10,052 nt of DNA from an uncultured Veillonellaceae bacterium (GCA_902488965.1 CABTYA010000038.1:1-10052), one strand, 5' to 3'. Numbered from the stretch's first letter, positions 1 to 6,927 are shown. A program made the numbers and translations. Notes: generated from the letters alone by a model not told the origin.

Positions 1-548
1 AACCGATCAAACTCATCGGTGTCAGTGAAAAACTCGCCGACGGGCTTGAAGAATTTCATCCCGACCGAATGGCGGGACGGATTCTTGATTTGGGCGATTT
101 GGCGACGCTTTTTGAAAAAGCGCAACGCGAATTTGATGAAGACGAAGCCAAGCGCATGCAGGAGCAGCTGGCGGCGGGCGAATTTTCGTTCGACGACTTT
201 TTACAGCAACTCCAACAGCTGCGTAAACTGGGCTCGTTCCAAAGTATCATGGGAATGCTTCCCGGTATGGGGAAAATCAAAGACCAGCTGAAAGATGTCG
301 ATCTCGACGGCAGTGAAATCAAGCGCGTCGAGGCGATGATTCGGGCGATGACACCGCAGGAACGCCGCGACCCCGGCATACTCAACGGCAGCCGCCGCAA
401 GCGGATTGCCATGGGATCGGGCACCAAAGTGCAGGATGTCAATCGGCTGACGAAACAATTTATGGAAATGCGCAAAATGATGAAGCGCATGAAACGACTC
501 GAGAAAAATAAGAAAGGCGGGCTGCGCCTGCCGTTCTTGCCGAAATAA
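1..548 (+). CDS. ffh: Signal recognition particle GTPase Ffh (SRP54), 3' part
   Basis: This is the C-terminal 181 residues of Ffh; the 5' end lies outside the window and the first full codon is at position 3. Ffh binds signal sequences and 4.5S/scRNA and, with FtsY, delivers nascent membrane proteins to the translocon. The fragment opens at the end of the GTPase domain (PIKLIGVSEKL, then the family-typical FHPDRMAGRIL). It then enters the methionine-rich M domain. That domain shows the hydrophobic finger around GMLPGMGKIK (nt 250-280), the SRP-RNA binding helix-turn-helix SRRKRIAMGSGT (nt about 389-425), and a basic tail rich in M, K and R. The usual GxGE motif at the domain junction reads GVSE here, probably a clade variant. 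It heads the visible operon and is followed 23 bases later by rpsP. Confidence 0.97.
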   Translation, partial: PIKLIGVSEKLADGLEEFHPDRMAGRILDLGDLATLFEKAQREFDEDEAKRMQEQLAAGEFSFDDFLQQLQQLRKLGSFQSIMGMLPGMGKIKDQLKDVDLDGSEIKRVEAMIRAMTPQERRDPGILNGSRRKRIAMGSGTKVQDVNRLTKQFMEMRKMMKRMKRLEKNKKGGLRLPFLPK

Positions 549-571
549 GGTTATGACAAGGAGGTGACAAC

Positions 572-835
572 ATGTTAAAAATTCGTTTGACTCGTCGCGG
601 AGCGAAAAAAGTACCGTTCTATCGTATTGTCGTTTTGGAATCGAGCTTGCCGCGCGGCGGCCGTCCGGCCGACACGATCGGTTTCTACGATGCCGTAAAA
701 CAACCGGCCCAGGTGCAAATCGATGAAGAAAAAGCATTGGCGTGGTTGGCGAAAGGCGCACAACCGACGGATACGGTTCGTTCGCTGTTCCGCAAAGAAG
801 GAATTATGGCCAAGTTTGCCGATCTGAAGAAGTGA
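572..835 (+). CDS. rpsP: 30S ribosomal protein bS16
   Basis: This 87-residue protein matches bS16 in length and sequence. The N-terminus MLKIRLTRRGAKKVPFYRIV is followed by ESSLPRGGRPADTIGFYD, the standard bS16 core. It binds 16S rRNA in the body of the 30S subunit and is needed for assembly. The start is fixed by a near-perfect Shine-Dalgarno sequence, AAGGAGGTGA at 558-567, four bases before the ATG. That strength fits a highly expressed ribosomal protein. The ffh-rpsP order is the usual Bacillota arrangement. Confidence 0.98.
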   Translation: MLKIRLTRRGAKKVPFYRIVVLESSLPRGGRPADTIGFYDAVKQPAQVQIDEEKALAWLAKGAQPTDTVRSLFRKEGIMAKFADLKK

Positions 836-854
836 GCAAAGTGAGGCGATAACG

Positions 855-1082
855 ATGCAGGAACTGGTAGAAATCATAGCCAAAGCATTGGTGCGTCACC
901 CTGAAGCGGTGCACGTCGAATTTGTCCGGAAGGGCGATTTGGACGTGTATCGCTTACACGTCGCACCGGAGGACATGGGGAAAGTCATCGGCCGCCAAGG
1001 TCGGATTGCCCGCGCGTTGCGGACGGTCGTCAAGGCCGGCGCGTTGCGTGAAAACAGAAAAGTAATCGTAGATATTGTCTAG
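855..1082 (+). CDS. khpA: KH-domain RNA-binding protein KhpA (YlqC family)
   Basis: This 75-residue protein is essentially one KH domain. The nucleic-acid binding GxxG loop is visible as GRQG within KVIGRQGRIARALR (residues about 42-55). The N-terminal MQELVEIIAKALVRHPEAV is characteristic of the family long annotated as YlqC. In other Bacillota KhpA pairs with KhpB/Jag and affects cell elongation and small-RNA biology; that role is carried over from the family, not seen here. A GTGAGGCG stretch at 841-848 is the likely, rather weak, ribosome binding site. Its TAG stop (1080-1082) overlaps the Shine-Dalgarno of ylqD, which suggests coupled translation. Confidence 0.95.
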   Translation: MQELVEIIAKALVRHPEAVHVEFVRKGDLDVYRLHVAPEDMGKVIGRQGRIARALRTVVKAGALRENRKVIVDIV

Positions 1083-1093
1083 GAGGAATCGCC

Positions 1094-1501
1094 ATGGATG
1101 AAATGGTCTTGCGCTGTCCGGTACTGATCAAGTCCAAAGTGACACCGGATCTGAAAGAACGCATGCAAAAAGAAGTACAGATGCGGCTCGATCAGGTCGA
1201 TCAGGAATTGCAGCAGATCGAATTCCAAGCCAAACGTTTACTCAGTGAACAGGCACGGATTGACGCACAGGGATTGATCAGTCTGCGGGCGCAGATTGAA
1301 GAAAATAAAGAAAAGCTCATGCAAATGAAAGCACAACTGACCGCCGAACAAAAACAGGTCCAAGATCTGGAAATGGGTCAGGAAATCGCACGGGCGCAGA
1401 TGGAACAAACCGTTACCGTCAAAGTCGGCGACGATTTGAACAAGTACATGGGGGCGGAAATTTTGCTGGAAGACGGCAAAATTATTGCCTTCCGGAACTG
1501 A
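1094..1501 (+). CDS. ylqD: YlqD family protein, coiled coil
   Basis: This 135-residue protein sits exactly where ylqD lies in Bacillota, between the KH-domain gene and rimM, and resembles the YlqD family (PF11068). The N-terminal segment DEMVLRCPVLIKSKVTP is followed by a long charged, heptad-like helix (residues about 18-100, rich in Q, E, K and L), predicted to be a coiled coil. A short C-terminal part follows (KVGDDLNKYMGAEILLEDGKI), probably beta structure. There is no signal peptide or membrane segment. The biochemical role is not established; the neighbours suggest a link to translation or RNA. The start has a strong AGGAGG at 1081-1086, which overlaps the khpA stop codon. Confidence 0.85.
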   Translation: MDEMVLRCPVLIKSKVTPDLKERMQKEVQMRLDQVDQELQQIEFQAKRLLSEQARIDAQGLISLRAQIEENKEKLMQMKAQLTAEQKQVQDLEMGQEIARAQMEQTVTVKVGDDLNKYMGAEILLEDGKIIAFRN

Positions 1502-1507
1502 TCGCAT

Positions 1508-2008
1508 ATGCAAGCGCAGATGCTGGTTCTCGGCCGAATAGTAGCCCCGCACGGTGTGCGGGGTGAACTTCGTATCAAGCCCGAAACCGATCGCCCCGAA
1601 ATCCTGCCGCAACTGACGGAACTTGTCGTCGGCGGGCGGCGATATCCGCTTGTGCACGCGTACCTGCACAAGGGGATGCTGATTGCGACACTGGCGGGCG
1701 TGACGGATCGCGACGCCGCGCAGGCGTTGGTCGGTACATGGGTCGAGCTGGAGCGGGATCGCTTGCCGGCGCGCGGGGAGAATGAGTACTACATCGTCGA
1801 TCTCATCGGCTTGACGGTCGAGACCGATACGGGCGAGACGCTCGGCACGATTCGTGAGGTACTGACGCCCGGGGCGAATGACGTATTCGTGGTCGAAACG
1901 GCGGAGGGCGATCTTTTGCTGCCCGCACTCAAACGCTATGTGACGGCGGTCGATATCGCCGCGGGCAAAGTCGTGACGACCCGTGTGGACGAATGGCGGG
2001 CCGACTGA
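1508..2008 (+). CDS. rimM: Ribosome maturation factor RimM
   Basis: This 166-residue protein has the usual RimM length and two-domain layout. The N-terminal beta-barrel begins LGRIVAPHGVRGELRIKPET (residues about 7-26). The C-terminal PRC-barrel begins near residue 95 (NEYYIVDLIGLTVET) and ends with the conserved LLLPALKRYVTAVDIAAGKV. RimM binds uS19 and helps mature the 3' head of 16S rRNA. The ATG at 1508 is chosen because GGA at 1494-1496 is correctly spaced. An in-frame ATG at 1520, closer to the conserved core, is possible. The stop TGA shares one base with the trmD start (TGATG at 2006-2010), so the two are probably translationally coupled. Confidence 0.95.
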   Translation: MQAQMLVLGRIVAPHGVRGELRIKPETDRPEILPQLTELVVGGRRYPLVHAYLHKGMLIATLAGVTDRDAAQALVGTWVELERDRLPARGENEYYIVDLIGLTVETDTGETLGTIREVLTPGANDVFVVETAEGDLLLPALKRYVTAVDIAAGKVVTTRVDEWRAD

Positions 2009-2745
2009 TGCGCATCGATATCGTCTCTCTTTTTCCCGAGCTGGTGACGGCGTTTTTTGCACACAGCATCATCGGGCGGGCGCGGGCGGCGGGGATTCTT
2101 GACCTTGCCGTGACGAATCCGCGGGACTTTTCGACGGACAAGCATCACCACGTTGACGATACACCCTACGGCGGCGGCAGCGGGATGCTCATGCAGGCGG
2201 CGCCTGTCTATGCGGCCGTCGAGCATATTCTCCCCGAGCGTACGGCGGCGACGCGCGTCATTTTGACCGCGCCGACGGGCACGCCTTTTACGCAGGAGAC
2301 CGCCAAGCGGTTGGCGACCTACGAGCGTCTGGTGCTCATCTGCGGTCATTATGAAGGCATCGATCAGCGCGTGGAGGACGGGCTTACCGATGAAACGATT
2401 TCCATCGGCGACTATGTCCTCACGGGCGGGGAACTCCCCGCTATGATCATCACCGATGCGGTGGCGCGGATGATTCCGGGCGTACTCGGCGCGGCGGATT
2501 CGGCCGGCGAGGATTCGTTTTATACGGGGCTCTTGGAATATCCCCAATACACCAAACCCGCCGTTTTTCGCGGGCGGGAAGTCCCCGAAGTATTGCTCTC
2601 GGGCCATCACGCGAATATCGCCGCCTGGCGACGGCGCGAATCACTCCGGCGGACGTGGCAGCGGCGGCCGGACCTCTTGGCGAGGGTCAATCTGACCGAT
2701 GACGAACGCCGCCAAATCGCGGCATGGGAGGACGGCGAGGTATGA
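2008..2745 (+). CDS. trmD: tRNA (guanine37-N1)-methyltransferase TrmD
   Basis: TrmD methylates N1 of G37 next to the anticodon using S-adenosylmethionine and so prevents +1 frameshifting. The protein is 245 residues and starts MRIDIVSLFPELV, the canonical TrmD N-terminus. The SPOUT deep trefoil knot is visible: DDTPYGGGSGMLMQAAPVY (around residues 50-68), LICGHYEGIDQRV, and the cofactor-binding ISIGDYVLTGGELPAM (around residues 131-146). An in-frame ATG at 1993 would add five residues not typical of the family. I prefer 2008, which overlaps the rimM stop. Its own stop (2743-2745) overlaps the next start in an ATGA arrangement. Confidence 0.97.
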   Translation: MRIDIVSLFPELVTAFFAHSIIGRARAAGILDLAVTNPRDFSTDKHHHVDDTPYGGGSGMLMQAAPVYAAVEHILPERTAATRVILTAPTGTPFTQETAKRLATYERLVLICGHYEGIDQRVEDGLTDETISIGDYVLTGGELPAMIITDAVARMIPGVLGAADSAGEDSFYTGLLEYPQYTKPAVFRGREVPEVLLSGHHANIAAWRRRESLRRTWQRRPDLLARVNLTDDERRQIAAWEDGEV

Positions 2746-3314
2746 CACGTTTTTACATCGGACTGGTACATCATCCGATTTACAATAAGCACGGCGAAGT
2801 CGTGACGACCGCACTGACGAACTACGATCTGCACGATATCGCCCGTTCGGCGACGACGTACGACGTCCGCCGCTACTTTATCATTCATCCGGTCCCCGCC
2901 CAGCGTGAGCTGGCGCAGGATATCATGGCGCATTGGCAGACCGGTTTCGGTGCGACCTATAACCCCGACCGCAAAACCGCCTTCGGCGAAGTTGCGCTCG
3001 TGCCCGCACTGGACGATGCTGTCCGCGCTATTCAGGAAGAAACGGGCCGACGCCCGCGCATCATCACAACCGATGCGCGCATCTACCCGCATACCGTCAG
3101 CTATCGGGCTCTGCGCGAACAAATCGCGACGGGCGACGATGCCTGGCTCCTGCTCTTCGGTACGGGATACGGCATGACCAAAGAAATGATGCAACAATTC
3201 GACTACATCTTGGAACCGATCTACGGAGCGGGTACTTACAATCATCTGTGCGTCCGCGCGGCGGCGGCGATCATCCTCGATCGACTGCTCGGCGAAGCGT
3301 GGTGGCAGAGCTAA
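2742..3314 (+). CDS. Stand-alone SPOUT-type RNA methyltransferase (Methyltrn_RNA_4 family)
   Basis: This 190-residue protein resembles the Methyltrn_RNA_4 family (PF09936, the Thermotoga TM1570 type). The pattern is FYIGLVHHPIYNKHGEVVTT at the start, then ALTNYDLHDIARSATTYDV, LFGTGYGMTKEMM (around residue 139), LEPIYGAGTYNHLCVRAA (ends at about residue 174) and a C-terminal AIILDRLLG helix. The glycine loop and the YNHLxVR motif match the cofactor pocket of SPOUT enzymes. The RNA target of this family is not settled. The gene directly follows trmD and starts inside its stop codon (ATGA at 2742-2745), with GAGG at 2737-2740 as ribosome binding site. An upstream in-frame ATG at 2724 lies inside trmD and is less likely. 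Confidence 0.9.
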   Translation: MTRFYIGLVHHPIYNKHGEVVTTALTNYDLHDIARSATTYDVRRYFIIHPVPAQRELAQDIMAHWQTGFGATYNPDRKTAFGEVALVPALDDAVRAIQEETGRRPRIITTDARIYPHTVSYRALREQIATGDDAWLLLFGTGYGMTKEMMQQFDYILEPIYGAGTYNHLCVRAAAAIILDRLLGEAWWQS

Positions 3315-3326
3315 GGAGGAATACGC

Positions 3327-4061
3327 ATGTCAGGACATTCCAAATGGTCCAACATTAAACATAAAAAAGGTAAAAACGACGCCATTCGGGCGAAAATTAC
3401 GACGAAAATCGGCAAGGAAATCACCGTAGCCGCACGGATGGGCGGCGGTGACCCGACGGGCAATATGCGCTTAAAACTGGCGCTCCAGAAAGCCCGTGAA
3501 AACAACGTCCCGAAGGAAAACATCCAGCGCGCCATCCAAAAAGGTATCGGCGCGACGGACGGAGGCAACTATGAAGAAATCACGTATGAAGGCTACGGCC
3601 CGGGCGGGGTGGCGGTCATCGTCGAAGTCATGACCGACAATCGCAACCGTGCGGCGGCCGACGTTCGCCATGCATTCAGCAAGCACGGCGGGAATCTCGG
3701 CGAATCGGGCTGCGTGGCGTGGATGTTCAACCGCAAAGGCGTATTTGTCGTGTCGGGTGAAGGACAGGACGAAGAAGAGCTTATGATGACGGCGCTCGAC
3801 GCGGGAGCGGACGATTTTTCCGAAGACGACGGCGACTATGAAATCCTGACGACGACGGAAGCCTACGACGGTGTCGAAAGCGCATTGGCGCAAGCGGGGA
3901 TTGAGCCGCTCGTCAGCAAAATCACCATGGTGCCGGATACCACGCTGGCACTTGACGGCGACGACGCGCGCAAAATGCAAAACCTGCTCGATGCGCTCGA
4001 CGAATTGGACGACGTCAAAGACGTATATATGAACGGGGAACTTCCCGAAGACGACGAATGA
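3327..4061 (+). CDS. yebC: YebC/PmpR (TACO1) family protein
   Basis: This 244-residue protein is a full-length YebC family member. The diagnostic N-terminus SGHSKWSNIKHKKGKNDAIR leads into GKEITVAARMGGGDPTGN, then ALQKARENNVPKENIQRAIQKG, ITYEGYGPGGVAVIVE and HGGNLGESGCVAWMF. The C-terminus is strongly acidic (GELPEDDE). The family has long been annotated as a transcriptional regulator; the mitochondrial relative TACO1 and later bacterial work point instead to a ribosome-linked role in translating difficult proline-rich stretches. The neighbours here fit the translation role. AAGGAGG at 3313-3319 overlaps the stop of the previous gene and sets the start. In many bacteria yebC lies with ruvC, so its place at the end of a trmD operon is noteworthy. 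Confidence 0.96.
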   Translation: MSGHSKWSNIKHKKGKNDAIRAKITTKIGKEITVAARMGGGDPTGNMRLKLALQKARENNVPKENIQRAIQKGIGATDGGNYEEITYEGYGPGGVAVIVEVMTDNRNRAAADVRHAFSKHGGNLGESGCVAWMFNRKGVFVVSGEGQDEEELMMTALDAGADDFSEDDGDYEILTTTEAYDGVESALAQAGIEPLVSKITMVPDTTLALDGDDARKMQNLLDALDELDDVKDVYMNGELPEDDE

Positions 4062-4067
4062 TGACGG

Positions 4068-4094
4068 GGTCGCAGCAGCCGCTGCGGCCTTTTT
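4068..4094 (+). terminator. Intrinsic terminator of the ffh-yebC operon
   Basis: The 9-bp stem GGTCGCAGC (4068-4076) pairs with GCTGCGGCC (4081-4089), with one T-G wobble and an AGCC tetraloop. Five T residues follow (4090-4094). It lies six bases after the yebC stop codon and ahead of the promoter of the next gene. Confidence 0.88.
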
Positions 4095-4098
4095 GCGT

Positions 4099-4126
4099 CG
4101 CCCGCTTTTTTGGTTTCGAGCGGGCG
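4099..4126. repeat. 7-bp inverted repeat overlapping a promoter
   Basis: CGCCCGC (4099-4105) and GCGGGCG (4120-4126) are perfect reverse complements around a 14-base T-rich loop. The loop contains the candidate -35 box and the right arm lies in the -35/-10 spacer of the glycosyltransferase promoter. It could be a second hairpin behind the yebC terminator or a regulator binding site. The sequence alone cannot decide. Confidence 0.5.
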
Positions 4127-4139
4127 GTTATGCTACAAT
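4110..4139 (+). promoter_or_regulatory. Extended -10 promoter for the glycosyltransferase gene
   Basis: TACAAT at 4134-4139 is a good sigma70-type -10 box, preceded by TGC at 4131-4133, the extended -10 motif. TTGGTT at 4110-4115 is a weak -35 with an 18-base spacer. The start codon lies 34 bases downstream of the -10 box. It sits directly after the yebC terminator, so the glycosyltransferase is probably a separate transcription unit. Confidence 0.7.
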
Positions 4140-4172
4140 AACGGGAGACAACACAGGGAAAGGAAGACATGT

Positions 4173-5258
4173 ATGTCGATACACAAACCGCTGATTTGTA
4201 TATTGTCCGCCTCCATCGGCAACGGCCACATCCAGGCGGCACGCGCCGTCGCCGAGGCGGTCAAGGCGCATCCGCACGGCTATCGGGCGCAGACGCTTGA
4301 CTTTTTGTCGCGCGATGTGATTTCCGTCGATTACTGGGTGCGTGAGACGTACATCAAGATGATCGACATCTTCCCGTTATTTTACGAACTCCTGTACGAA
4401 CAGTCGCAGAGCGGCCGCAGTGCGGGGCAAATCCGTTCACTCCTGTCGCATGCGCTGCGCAGTCGTATGCGCCATCTGATGCGCGCCGTTCGTCCCGATG
4501 CGTTGGTATTTACCCATCCGTTTCCCATGGTGGCGGCCGCTGGCCTCAAAGGCAAAGGCGAGCTCGACATCCCCATGGTGAGCGTGGTTACCGACTTTGA
4601 CGTTCACGGCCTGTGGATTACCGACCGTATGGACGCCTATTGCGTGCCGACGCCGCGCGAATCCGCCGTCCTCATGCGCCGCCATATTCCTGCGGAGCGG
4701 ATTCACGTCACGGGGATCCCCATCATGGCACGTTTTTACGACACCGATCGCCCCGCCCGCGAAGAGGGGACGGTTCTCATCATGGGCGGAGGGCTCGGCT
4801 TCGGTGCGGTCAAAGACGCCCTGCAGCGGCTGGCGCATGTGCGGGAGATTCGGCGTTTCATCGTCGTCACGGGACACAACGTTACCCTTTACGACGATAT
4901 CGCCGACATGCGTACCGAGATTCCCGTCCCCGTCGAACTCTACGGCTACACCGACAACATTCCCGCACTCATGGCGCGCGCCTCGCTGCTCATCACGAAA
5001 CCGGGCGCCCTCACCTGTACCGAGGCGATGACCATGCAGTTGCCGCTGCTTTTGGTCGATGCCATACCGGGGCAGGAAGAGGCCAACGCCGAATATCTTA
5101 CCCGTATCGGACAAGCGCGCTGGATTACCCGCGACGAACTGGTCGGGGCGGTGAGGAGCTTTTTCTCCGCACCGCCGGACATCCCGCTCGCACCGGTATC
5201 GCCGCGCAGTGCGACACGGATTGCCGAGATCCTGGACGGACTGCTCACGGCGCGATGA
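4173..5258 (+). CDS. GT28 glycosyltransferase, MGDG synthase / UgtP-like
   Basis: This 361-residue protein fits the family of monogalactosyldiacylglycerol synthases and processive diacylglycerol glucosyltransferases (UgtP/YpfP). These GT-B enzymes transfer a sugar from a UDP-sugar to a lipid at the inner face of the membrane. The N-terminal MGDG_synth-type domain carries LSASIGNGHIQAARAV (residues 11-26), the glycine-histidine loop of the acceptor half. The C-terminal donor domain has GLGFG near residue 208, KPGALTCTEAM (residues 276-286) and IPGQEEANAEYL (starting about 298), the usual UDP-sugar pocket. There is no transmembrane helix, as expected for a peripheral protein. The ATG at 4173 is preceded by AAAGGAAG at 4159-4166; an upstream TTG at 4110 lies before the promoter and is excluded. 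The exact sugar and lipid cannot be read from the sequence. Confidence 0.88.
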   Translation: MSIHKPLICILSASIGNGHIQAARAVAEAVKAHPHGYRAQTLDFLSRDVISVDYWVRETYIKMIDIFPLFYELLYEQSQSGRSAGQIRSLLSHALRSRMRHLMRAVRPDALVFTHPFPMVAAAGLKGKGELDIPMVSVVTDFDVHGLWITDRMDAYCVPTPRESAVLMRRHIPAERIHVTGIPIMARFYDTDRPAREEGTVLIMGGGLGFGAVKDALQRLAHVREIRRFIVVTGHNVTLYDDIADMRTEIPVPVELYGYTDNIPALMARASLLITKPGALTCTEAMTMQLPLLLVDAIPGQEEANAEYLTRIGQARWITRDELVGAVRSFFSAPPDIPLAPVSPRSATRIAEILDGLLTAR

Positions 5259-5280
5259 GAACTCAATTGCATCGGCATAG

Positions 5281-5314
5281 AAAAAGAACGGATACATCGG
5301 TATCCGTTCTTTTT
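5281..5314. terminator. Bidirectional intrinsic terminator between convergent genes
   Basis: A perfect 15-bp stem pairs positions 5281-5295 with 5300-5314 around an ATCG loop. The outer five pairs are A-T, so each strand has a U-tract directly after the GC-containing stem. It lies 22 bases after the glycosyltransferase stop and 7 bases from the stop of the convergent minus-strand gene, and should end transcripts from both sides. Confidence 0.95.
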
Positions 5315-5321
5315 GTGTGCA

Positions 5322-5936
5322 TTATTGTGCCGCAGGGGCGGGGGTGCCGACCGAGAAGGGCTGTATCGTGCGGTAGACCTCGGCGGCGTTCGCCAGTCGG
5401 ATGATGCGCCAATAGCCCGTACTGTCTTGCCGCAACGTGAGCCGCAGGGGGACATAGACATCGCGCAGGCGATGACGCAGTGTTACCGTGACCGTCGCCT
5501 CGCCGTCCGTCGTCCCGCCGGAGGAGATGTCCGTCACCTCGTAGTCGGACGGTGCGTCCGTATCCGTTGCGGTGATGAGTGACGGCAACTCGATCTTTGG
5601 TGCGAGCGATGTCGGCGCGACCGACTCGCGCAGCATCATCTCCATACCGCTCGTCAGCATCGGTTTGAGTGCGTACACCAGTCGCGCGGCCAGCCCCGCA
5701 TCCGCCGTCGGGGCGAAAATATCTTCAAACGCCGCATCCACGACCCGCGGGATATCCACCCGTTGCTCGAATCGTGTCAAATCGTGCGTGCGGAAGGCAT
5801 CCGCCGCATCCTTCACCGCATACAGCGGCGAGCGGACATACATCGTATAGCCGATGATAGCCGCGAGCAGCAGCAATATCGCCGCCAGCACGCCGTACCA
5901 AAACGGCTTGTTTCGTATTCGTCGTAGTTGTTTCAT
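5322..5936 (-). CDS. Membrane-anchored protein resembling DUF2939
   Basis: This 204-residue protein has a basic N-terminus (MKQLRRIRNKPFWYG) followed by one strong hydrophobic segment (residues about 13-34). That gives a probable signal anchor, with the rest outside the cytoplasm. The segment SPLYAVKDAADAFRTHDLTR, followed by a FEQRVDIPRVVD-like stretch, resembles the start of DUF2939 proteins, in which a small domain counts out an acidic VD motif. The C-terminal half (residues about 130-190) looks like beta strands rich in T, V and R. Function is unknown. It starts at an ATG with GGAG at the right distance, lies 57 bases downstream of the GIY-YIG gene on the same strand, and ends at the bidirectional terminator. 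No separate promoter stands out, so it is probably co-transcribed with that gene. Confidence 0.72.
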   Translation of the reverse strand: MKQLRRIRNKPFWYGVLAAILLLLAAIIGYTMYVRSPLYAVKDAADAFRTHDLTRFEQRVDIPRVVDAAFEDIFAPTADAGLAARLVYALKPMLTSGMEMMLRESVAPTSLAPKIELPSLITATDTDAPSDYEVTDISSGGTTDGEATVTVTLRHRLRDVYVPLRLTLRQDSTGYWRIIRLANAAEVYRTIQPFSVGTPAPAAQ

Positions 5937-5939
5937 GTG

Positions 5940-5953
5940 CGCTCCGTTCTTTC
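5940..5953 (-). repeat. 14-base leader repeat, copy 1 (before the DUF2939-like gene)
   Basis: On the minus strand this reads GAAAGAACGGAGCG and ends 3 bases before the start codon. It contains the GGAG ribosome binding site. It matches 13 of 14 bases with the leader of the GIY-YIG gene at 6914-6927. Confidence 0.6.
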
Positions 5954-5993
5954 GGACATGGCGATGAACGGGGAGAAATTGCGCATCCGATTC

Positions 5994-6908
5994 TCAGTCA
6001 TTTCCTTTTTCATCTTCCTTCATTTCCAACTCTTTCAGCGTTATGTTGTTTTCGTTTCTCCACTGTGTTTGACCGTTGACGGTCCGCCCCAACACAAAGG
6101 AGGCGGCATAAGAAGGACTGCTTAAAAGCTGCTCCTCCATCAAGATGCCGTCCTTGATTTCTCCGTTGGCGAGACATTTTTCACGCAAGGATTTGATGGT
6201 CTTTGGGATGTCCTCGGTGTCTACGGTGTCGATCATACTGCCCGGCAATACGACAAATCCCTCGTTCGTGCGTTGGCATCGTGCTTTAATGAGTTTATCT
6301 CCCGCCTTTTTGCTCTTGCGAGAGAGATACAGCATCATCTCTGTCGGCGCGGCGGGAGCGGGAACGGGGGACTCCACTTTCTTCTCGACGAGCGGGACGA
6401 ATATCTTGTACCCCAGCACGCCCAGTACCATTTTGGCGTACGCGATAAAATCCTCCAACTCCGATTCCTTTTCCTCCGTCACATTGCCGGGGTTGGGGTC
6501 GTTCGCATTGCGTACGCGGTAGCGTGCGGTCTCCAGCGCCAAGTTGGTGAATCGATGCTCCAAGTAGGAAATCTCCGTCGGGCCGAACGAATTATTTTGC
6601 GTCGTGAGCAGAATCGCTTCCGAAAAATAATCCTCGTCCTTCAGATGCTCCGCCACACGGAAGAGTACACCCTCGCCGTTTTTGCGGATCCCCGCCTGCC
6701 CGATATACACCGCGTCTTCGTCGGCGTTATTTTTCCCGAAAAGGAAATACACCCCGCTTTGTTTCAAATCCTGCCGATCTTTGCATCGGGCAAGATGATT
6801 GCGGGGAATTTTATAGGCCAGTCCCGTCCAGTTGGCCAGCGTACACTTGATACGGCCGGTGACCGTACCGTCCATCAAGAAAAGATTGAAATTTTTGCCT
6901 GTGCTCAT
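5994..6908 (-). CDS. GIY-YIG nuclease family protein with DUF4357-like C-terminus
   Basis: This 304-residue protein has a GIY-YIG nuclease core after a 50-residue N-terminal segment (NWTGLAYKIPRNHL). Visible motif residues are G52-V53-Y54, Y68-I69-G70, an arginine at 84 in LFRVAEHL, and a glutamate at 117 in ISYLEHRFTNLA, the expected positions of the catalytic arginine and metal-binding glutamate. A proline-alanine linker (PVPAPAAP, 181-188) leads to a second domain (about 216-290) with VVLPGSMI and LLSSPSYAASFVLGRTVNG, the pattern of DUF4357. Related proteins are common and mostly uncharacterised; some occur near restriction-modification genes. Here the gene is divergent from hsdM and has its own promoter. 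Whether it cuts DNA, and whether it works with the type I system, is inference only. Confidence 0.87.
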   Translation of the reverse strand: MSTGKNFNLFLMDGTVTGRIKCTLANWTGLAYKIPRNHLARCKDRQDLKQSGVYFLFGKNNADEDAVYIGQAGIRKNGEGVLFRVAEHLKDEDYFSEAILLTTQNNSFGPTEISYLEHRFTNLALETARYRVRNANDPNPGNVTEEKESELEDFIAYAKMVLGVLGYKIFVPLVEKKVESPVPAPAAPTEMMLYLSRKSKKAGDKLIKARCQRTNEGFVVLPGSMIDTVDTEDIPKTIKSLREKCLANGEIKDGILMEEQLLSSPSYAASFVLGRTVNGQTQWRNENNITLKELEMKEDEKGND

Positions 6909-6913
6909 GTCGT

Positions 6914-6927
6914 CGCTCCGTTCCTTC
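6914..6927 (-). repeat. 14-base leader repeat, copy 2 (before the GIY-YIG gene)
   Basis: On the minus strand this reads GAAGGAACGGAGCG and ends 5 bases before the start codon. It includes the probable GGAG ribosome binding site and differs from copy 1 at a single base. Confidence 0.6.

Noticed and set aside
19..31. GVSE in place of the usual GxGE motif in Ffh as a damaging mutation
   Set aside because: The rest of the protein is intact and well conserved, so a clade-level variant is more likely than loss of function.
1993..2007. Upstream in-frame ATG for trmD
   Set aside because: It adds MAGRL before the canonical MRIDIVSLFPE start and lies inside rimM. The ATG at 2008 forms the usual stop/start overlap.
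1238..2062. Long minus-strand open frame (274 codons) opposite ylqD, rimM and trmD
   Set aside because: It overlaps three clearly recognised genes, has no recognisable domain, and arises from GC-rich codon bias on the opposite strand.
3471..3980. Minus-strand open frame within yebC
   Set aside because: It lies wholly inside a well-recognised conserved gene and has low-complexity, R/V/F-rich content typical of shadow frames.
4437..5297. Minus-strand open frame of 286 codons opposite the glycosyltransferase
   Set aside because: The plus-strand frame has GT28 motifs, a promoter and a ribosome binding site. The antisense frame has no family resemblance and runs into the terminator.
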